From Cervus elaphus (Eukaryota > Chordata > Mammalia > Artiodactyla > Cervidae): DNA of 64,000 bases. A model generated the notes under the pieces. That model did no database searches. It was not told where the DNA came from and saw nothing but the letters and a program-made list of their open reading frames with translations. Shown one piece after another: positions 23,001-32,000 of the stretch. The stretch covers positions 128,561,669-128,625,668 of the forward strand of contig NC_057819.1 of NCBI RefSeq assembly GCF_910594005.1, read 5' to 3'. The stretch's first letter is position 1. Every line of letters starts with the position of its first letter. Made by a program: the position numbers and the translations under genes.

Positions 23001-26000
23001 GCTCCCACTAAAAAAAAGGCAGACAGCGTAAAGCCTCCTTTTCATCCCCTGTCTACCTAAATCCCCCCACAGACACACACGGTACACCTAAGAACCTTCC
23101 AGAGCCTCTTTATTCAATACAAGAAAATACGAATATACATTATTTTTGTGTATGTCCTTTTTTCACATAAAAGAGGCATAGTGTGAACCATGGGTCCCCA
23201 TCCCCTGGGCCATGGACCAGTGCCCATCAGAGGACTGTTAGGAACCTGGCCACACAGCAGGAGGTGAGCACCTCCCCGTTCACCAGCACCCCACATCTCT
23301 CTTGTTATTGCCTGAACCATCCACCCCCATCCCCGTCTGTGGAAAAGCTGTCTTCCACAAAACCGGTCCTTGGTGCCAAAAAGTCTGGGGACCGCTCTTA
23401 TAAACACTGTAGTTCAGCTGCTCAGCTGTGTCTGACTCTTTGCGACTCCAGGGACTGCAGCACGCCAGCCTTCCCAGTCTTTCACCGTCTCCTGGAGCTT
23501 GCTCAAACTCATGTCCATTGAGTTGGTGATAAACACTAGTTTTTTACTTCACAATGCATCTTGAAGACCTTTCCATGTCACTACATAGAGAAGTTCCCTG
23601 TGGGTTTTTCTTTTCATAGTTGCATAGTATTCCATTGCTTGGACAGACCTTACGTTATTTAACTCTTCCCTCTCCGTGGGCATTTCTCCCAGTATTTTCC
23701 AAGTACAAACATGGCTGCAAAAACATCTCCTTGAAACTCTACCGGTTCACACTTGGACAGCAGCAGCTGCTTTCCTGGGGAACTGACACAACTCCCCTGC
23801 TTGGGCCCCTTCTTTTATATCTAACTTGCATCCATAATGTTCTAGTCTTTTTTCTTAAAGATGCACGCCACCCCCCTGCAAATTGCACAGGCTTCAGCTA
23901 TACAAAACCCAGGTCTGGGGCTTCCCTGGTGGTTCAGTGGTGAAGAATCCACCTGCCAATGCAGGGTTCGGTCCCTGGCCCAGGAAGATCCCACATGCCG
24001 CGGAGGGAGTAAGCCCGGGCTCCACAACTACCGAGCCTGTGCTTAGAGCCTGCGCTCCATGACTGGAGAAGCCACTGCAGTGAGAAGCCGAGCACAGAGA
24101 CTAGAGAGTGAGCACCACTCTGCAACTAGAGAAAAGCCTGTGCAGCAACAAAGACCCAGCACAGGAAAAAATAAATAAACAGACAAAGAAAATTACTGTT
24201 TAAAAAGCCCAGCTCCATTCCCCAGCTGTGCATCTGCAGATCGTTTCTAGAGGTGGCATGTTTGGGGCCTGAATCTCACCTTGCCTGATATAAAGATTGT
24301 CCCCTGGATTGTCAGGAAGCCAGTGGAGGGGTCTTGGGGTGTCAGATAATAAAGAATCTGACTGGCCTTTGCCTCTGGCTCCTGGAAGGGAGGCTCTAAA
24401 TCCTTGGGGTTTTCCTAGTAATAGGAGCACCTTTGTGATTCACAAGCCGCTTAGATCTGCCTGAGATTTTGCCTGACTCAGGCTGGGAGCTGGTCACCAG
24501 AAGGACCAGCCATGTGATGAGAGATTTGGGGCTCTGAGCCAGCCTGACCTTCAGGGAAGTGGAAAGGGGTGTTGGGGGTTGAGGTCAGTCATGTGGGCAA
24601 TGATTCAATTAGTCATGTCTGTGCAATGAAACCCAAGTAAAAACTACGGACACCAAGACTTGGAACTTCCTGGTTGGTGAACACATCAACGTCCCGGAAG
24701 GGTGATGCCCCCAACTCCACTGGGAAAAGGCATAGAAACTGCAGTCAGGACCCTCCTAGACCTTGCCCTATGTGCCCCTTCACTGACTGGTTCTGACCCT
24801 TATGCGTCCGTGCTGAGTCATTTCAGTCATGTCTGACTCTTCGCAACCCCACGGACTGTAGCCTGCAGCTGTAGGCTGGACCCCATGGACTGTAGCCTTC
24901 ATGGTTAGGCTCATCTGCCCATGGGGATTCTCCAGGCAAGAATACTGGAGTGGGTTGCCATGCCCTCCTCCAGGGGATCTTCCCCACCCAGGGAACAAAC
25001 CCAGGTCTCTTATGTCTCCTGCATTGGCAGGTGGGTTCTTTACCACTAGGGCCTCCTGGGAAGCGCCCTGACCTTTATACTTTGTGATAAAGCTATATGT
25101 ATAGCACTTCTCTACATTCTGTGAGTTACCTAAGCAATTATCAAAGCCAAGGGGGTCATGTATCCAACTGATCAGAGATGTGATGATCTGAGCATCCCCC
25201 AAGTGCTCTGAAATCAGGCCGTCTTATAAGACTGAGCCTCACAAGTCTCACAGGATGCTGGAGTCTGTGCTGACTCGCAGGTGGTCTGTTCTGAATCGAC
25301 TTGCAGGGCACCAGGTGGTGTCAGAATAGGGAGTCTTGGGCTTCCCTGGTGGTCCAGTGGTTAAGAATCTGCCCGACAATGCAGGGGACACAGGTTCGAT
25401 CCCTGATCCAGGAAGATCACACATGCCACGGGGCAACCAAGCCCATGCACCACAACTCAGGAGGCGCCGGTGGTAAAGAACCTGCCTGCCAACGCAGAAG
25501 ACACGAGAGACGCAGGTTCAACCCCTGGGTGGGGAAGATTCCCCGGAGAAGGGCATGGCCACCCACTCCAGTATTCTTGCCTGGAGAATCCCATGGACAG
25601 AGGAGCCTGGCGGGCCACAGTCCACGGGATTGGAAAGAGTTGGATACGACTGAGCAGCTAACACACACCGCAACCGCTGAGCTTACGCTCTAGAGCCCAT
25701 GCTCTGCAAGAGAAGCCACCACAATGAGAAGCCCTTGCGCCGGAACTGGAGAGTAGCCTCCACTTACTGCAACTAGAGAAAGCCCCACTGCAGCAATGAA
25801 GACCCAGCGCAGCCAAAAATAAAAATTGATTAATTTTTAAAACAGAAAAGGGAGTCTGTGAATCCCAGAAATGGCTTCAGACAATATGCATATTTCCAGG
25901 GAGAGAAACCATAAATGTCGTCAAATTCTCCTGGGGTTTTTGACCTCCCCCTGCCAAAAAAAGGTCGAGAATCACATATTTGGAAGAAAGAATCTAAAAC

Positions 26001-29000
26001 TTCAGAATCATATAAACTAGGCCCAGGAGCCAGCCTGCCTCTGTGACTATATTACCCTGTTGGTCACTTAACCTCTCAGAGCCTCCGTTTACTCATCCAT
26101 AAATGGAGGGTGATGGTGGTGAAGGATTGTAGGGAGATGATAACATCCAGGTGAGGCTCTGAGCACGCGCCTGGTAGGACATCATCTCACCAGCTCTCAT
26201 TAAATGTCGCTTTCCCTCCATCCACCCCCAGCTTCTGCTTGGCCTGAGCCCTCTCAGAGCCCGGGGCAGGTCCAGTGTGGCCCCTACAGCCCAAGCTAGG
26301 AGACGCAGACCAGCTTCCAGCCTGGGTGCAAAGGGAGCCAGAGGCCCCAGTCAACGGGGACAGGGCTCCTGACCAAATAGACCCCAAGGCAGAGGAGGCC
26401 CGCCTCCAGGACTCGGCCTAGGGCACCTCACCTCCAGCTCTGCGTGGGCTCCTGTTCCTCCTGGCTGCTGGCACTGTGGGTGGTGCCCTCTGTGGCCAGG
26501 GTGGTGAACGACACAGTTGAAACTTTGGTTGTGATTGTCGAGGTCTTGGCTGTGACAGCAGGTCGGGTTGACCTTGGTGTTGGTGATGCCGATGGTGCTG
26601 AAATACAAATCAGACTCAGGGAGCCCCTCTGACTCTCCCACGACACCCCTCCCCGATACCCTTCTTGGTTGATTTCACTCAGGAAGGGGGCAGGATGGAG
26701 GACCCCGCAGCCAGGACCCTCCTGGGGCAAGTGACTGTTTCTGAACAGGACACGGGTACCGCCCCCAACAGCCCTGATCCCATCCCCATGATGAGGTCAG
26801 GGTCCTCCGGAGGCCCCGGAGTCACCCTCACCCCCAATCTTCACCCCCCGCCACCAAGTCCCAGCCACATGCGGCTTGCCAGAGACGGCTGCCTGGACTG
26901 AGGTCTTGTTAGCGCTCCCACTGTGTTCAGTAGCTACGCCCCGCCCGCCGCCTCCCCACTCAGCTCCCACCTTCCCCCGCACGGCTTCCCGGGTTTCCGC
27001 GGGGAGGCCCACGGCGCCCTCCTCTCTCAGCTGCACACCCCGCCTCTCCGCCTCCCCTTCCCCGACAAGCACCTTCTCATCGCTCAAGACCGCGGGGACG
27101 TGCCAGCACCCTGTCTCTCTGTCTCACACACACATACACACACACACAATATATATACATACACCTACACACACATACACACACACATACACACAATATA
27201 CATACACCTACACACAGATACACACACACGTGTGCACGCACACACACAGAGTTTGCTCTCTGATGTGATTTCTGCCGTGGCAATTCCAACCTGAGACTGT
27301 TCAGGTGACCTTGCTGCTGCTACAGGGGGAGTTAGGGCTGTGCATGGCTCACCTGGGATCACAGACACCTCCACCTGGAAGGTGGGGTCCAATGAAAGTG
27401 GCACATCGATCCCACATCCATATGTTCCCGCATCCTCCTCTCTGAGGCTCTCCAAGGTCACTGTGAAGGTGAGGTTTCCAGGATGGTCTTTAATGGACAC
27501 GCGGCCCCTCCTCACTTCTCTCTCTGACTCTCTGGTCTCCACAATTTTCCGTGATAACAAATATGAGAATTTGCACCAGTATTTGGGATTGTTTATGAAT
27601 TCCTCCTGGTACCGACACTCCACGCTCAGGGATCCCCCCACGATGCCCGTCACTCTCTTGGGGCCACTCAGGGACAAACAGCCTGGAAAACACAACCGAG
27701 TCCAACTCTATCAGGTGGGCCTGGGTCAGGACGCCCTGGGAGTCACCCCCAAAAGTTCCCCCATCTCACGCTAGCTGCCCCGCATCAGCCTGAAAACACC
27801 TTGAGAGTCTGCCCCTTCCACTTTGTCACCCCTAAGACCACAGCTGCACTTTCCTCCAGACCCCAACTTTCTTTCCTCTGCCCTTCCAACCTCTCACCCA
27901 CCAGGGAACTCCCACTTCCCAGCTTGTCAGGATGCCCCCAGCCCGGAGCAGCTCAGTCACCTAAGAACCGCTCATAGGCCAATGTGTTCCCACCAAGAGG
28001 GTGTGGACCGAGGCAGAGAGAGGTCTGCCAGATGGTTCACAGAAGCACCGGCCATGCTTGGCAAATTTCGTGCATGAAAAATCATCTGCGCACACACACA
28101 CAGTTTACTGACAGCCTTCATCTCATCCTGGGCCTTACTTCAGCCTGCCCAGCTCCTGTTGACTTAATTTTCAAGGAAGCTCATGTTTTATTTCTGAGAT
28201 TGGGGTCTGCCATTGTCCCAGAGAGTCCACCGCTATGGAGCTGGGGGACTAGGGTGACGTGTGTGACATTAATGCTGGCCACCAAGCCGAGCACACCCCA
28301 CCCCCGGCCCTGGCCCCTGCGGATACCGCTCCTCACCAGCCCTGTGATTCTGTGACGGGGCCCCCACAGTGGTGGGAGGTGTGGCTTGTTGTCTTTTGCT
28401 AGAGTTAGACGTCTTTAATTTGACTTGGCTTTTCAGGCTCTTAAATCACTTGAAGACACTCGAATGTAAGCCCCTGGGGCCTTCTTGTATCTTAAAGGTC
28501 TACACGTGCCCGGAACATAGTAGGCCCTCAGCAAACACTTGGGTGTGAGCACCTCCCCCAGCCCACACAGCTCTCCATTGGTAGTTGCCCAAAGCTGACC
28601 ACAAGCTCCCATCCTCCCATTCCTGGGAGGCCATCAGGGGGTCTTATTCTGGCCTGGGTGGCAGATGCCCCGCAGAGAAGCCTTTTCCAGCCCCATCATG
28701 GGTGTGATGTTTCCTGAGATGCTCCATAGCCAGGGCCAGGGTGGCGTGGAAAGGGCATCAGAAGAATCTGAGTTTTAGTCTCAGTTCTATGACAAGTCTG
28801 CTGTGTGTTCTGAGACCAGTTACTTAACTTCTCTGAGCTTCAGAGGCCTCATTGGTAACGTGGTGATGATTGGTAAGCCTCACAGGACATTTGGGAGTAT
28901 TGAATGAGATAATGGGCATGAAAAGCCTGGAGAATAATATCAGATTGAACCACATGAAGTTGCTGGTATTCCTCTGTTTCTGACCAAGAAAACCGACATT

Positions 29001-32000
29001 TCAGAAAATTCAGTCTAATGAAAATAGATAACCCTCTGTCCACCTGAATTAAGACATGAAAATAAAATAATCACAGAGACAGAGAAAATGAAAATTAAAA
29101 AAAAATGGCCCTTTGTAGAAATTCTGTACAGAGAATTCCCTGGAGGTCCAGTGGTAAGGACTCTGCTTTTTCACTGTTGAGGGTCCAGGTTCAATCCATG
29201 GTCAGAGAACTATGATCCCACAAGCCATGCAGTGTAGCCAAAAAAAGAAAAAAGACATTCTCTACAGAGAAGTGTGTAAATCTGGATGAATGTGTGGTTT
29301 TCTAGAAAACAAAAAATCAGTAAAATCGACACATACCGAGTGCTCAACAGATAAATGTCCCAGCCCTTCCTTCGTTTAAGACGTCGCTCCTGCTGCCCAC
29401 ATCCAGACTCCAGGCCCTGTGTCCCCTCGACTGTGAATCCTCATCTTTCCAGCCTGGCTCTCGGCTCCCCTGCCTGGCCCGGGTCCCCCCTTCATTCCTC
29501 CACCCTCGGGACCCAGCCCTCTGCGTCCGGGGTCTGCCTTCCCCTCGCACCGTGTCTGTCTCCTTCTCCCCGTGTCTCTCTGTTCCTCTGTCTCTGTCTT
29601 TGTCTATCTCACCTTATCCCTCTCTGTGTGTGTCTGTCCGTCTGCCCTTCTCTCTCTCCATCTGTCTCTCTCACTTTCTGTCTCTCTGTCTCTCATTATC
29701 TCTCTCTGTCCCTCTGTCTACGTGACTATCTCTGTCTGTCTGCCTCTTTATCTGTCTCTGTCTCTTCTAACAGGATGTTCCTCTGTTTTCTTAGTGTTTT
29801 ACTTCAGAATCACAAAATCTCATCCCCCTAAATCCCAGACAAACGAGTGAACCATCCAGCACAAGAAGTGGAGAGGAACCGGCGCATTCACACCCCACCC
29901 AGGAGAGAGAGGAGAACCAGAGCCGAAGTTAGTGAACCAGGACACAGAAGAACAATGGGACTAGTGTATACGCCGGAAAGCTGATTTTTCATTTGGGAGA
30001 AACAAACAACAAAATAGACATTCTTGTGTGTAACCAGATCAAGAAAAAATAAAAAGACACACATAAACAATTGAAAAGAAAAATAGGGTAAACCGCAAGC
30101 CTCTACAAAAATGTCTGTACACTTGGACAAAACTGGTGATTTTCTCTTCATTTAAAAAAAAAACATTTATTTATTTGTGTAGTTCAGCTGGGTCTTAGTT
30201 GCCACACTTGGGATCTTTAGTTGCGGCATGTGGGATCTAGTTCCCTGACCAGGAATTGGACCTGGGCCTCCTGAATTGGGAGCATGGAGTCTTAGCCACT
30301 GGACCATCAGGGAAGTCCCCCAGACTGGTGATTTTCTAGGAAAGTATACATTACCGATATTAATCCAGAATAGATTTTTTTAAAATGTAGACCAGTACCT
30401 ATAAGTGTCAGCAAGGAGTCCTTTCCCAAAGACAACTATGTGAAGTGATATGGCAATTATTTCACTGTGTGTACATGTATCAAAACATTACTATAATTGT
30501 ACACCATATATATATACACAATTTTTACTTGTTAATTATGCCTCAATAAAACTGGAAAGAAAAGAGAAGAAAGAAGTTCTTTTTTCTTTCTGTTCCAAAA
30601 ATTGAGGAGCAAAACTCAGTTTCACAAGTTAATTCTCTCAAAACTTTCAAAGACCAAACAATCCTAATTTTATTTAAACATCTACAGAGAATAAGAAAAC
30701 AGGAAAAACGTCCTAATTCTTATCATACATGCTTAGTCACTCAGCTGTATCTGACTCTTTGTGACGCTATGGACTAAAGCCTGCCAGGCTCCTCTGTCAA
30801 TAGGATTTTCCAGGCAAGAATGCTGGAGTGGGTAGCCATTCCCTTCTCTCAGGGATCAAACTCAGGTCTCCTGCATTGCAGACAAATTCTTTACCATCTG
30901 AGTCTTCAGAGAAGCCCATTCTTATCATGAAGTCAGTATAATGTATATCAAAGACTAAAATCTGGCCAAATATCTTAATATAATTCACCTCTTGAATAGT
31001 TCAAAGGAAAAAGAAAACTATAGTCACACTGTGGCAATATTGTGGATTTGATTCCAGACAACTGTGCACCCTCAGCCACTTCAGTCTCGTCTGACTCTCT
31101 GTGACCCCCTGGACTAGAGCCCACCAGGCTCCTCTGTCCGTGGGATTCTCCAGGCAAGAACACTGGAGCGGGTTGCCATCTCCTCCTCCATCCAGACAAT
31201 CATAATAAAGCGAATATCGCGATAAAGAAAGTCACAAGAAGTTTTTGGTTTCCCAGCACATATAAAAGCTATGTTGGGGACTTCCCTGGTGGTTAAGGGG
31301 GAAGACTCTGCTTCAACGCATGGGGTGTGGGTTCAATCCATGGTTGGGGAACTAAGATCCCACATGCTGCACAGCCGAAAGAAAAAAGCGATGCTTACGT
31401 TATACTCCGGTCTATGAAGTGTGCAACAAATAGCATTACGTCTTACAAACAATTTACATACCTTAATTTAAAAATATTATACTCTATCGCTAAAAAAAAT
31501 GCTATGCATCATCTGAGTCTTCAGTGAGTCATAATCTTTTTCTGGTGGAGAGTTTGAAATTTTGCAGGAATTACCAAAATGTGACAGAGACACAAGGGGA
31601 GGAAATGCTGTTGGAAAAATGGAGCCAATAGACTTGGTCGAAGCAGGGCTACCTCAAAATTCAACTGGGAAAAGGCAGTGTCTGTGAAGCTCAACAAAGC
31701 AAAGCGCAAGACGAGGTGTGGCTGTAACCGTCTCAGGGCTGCAGTGAGTGCTCATTTGCTCAGTCGTGTCCGACTCTCTGTGACCCCGTGGGCTGTAGGA
31801 CCCCAATCTCCTCTGTCCGTGGGATTCTCCAGACAAGAACACTGGAGTGGGTTGCCATGCCCTCCTCCAGGGGATCTTCCCAACCTAGGGATCGAACCCA
31901 GGTCTCCCACATTGCAGGAGGATGCTTTCCCTGGAGGCTCAGACAGTAAAGAATCGTCTAAATAGATCACGAAAAAGCACCTGGCTCCTGCTGCTGCTGT

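Noticed and set aside
26797..27268. Overlapping frames near the CA repeat encoding His/Thr-rich peptides
   Set aside because: They are translations of the microsatellite in CD300A intron 2.
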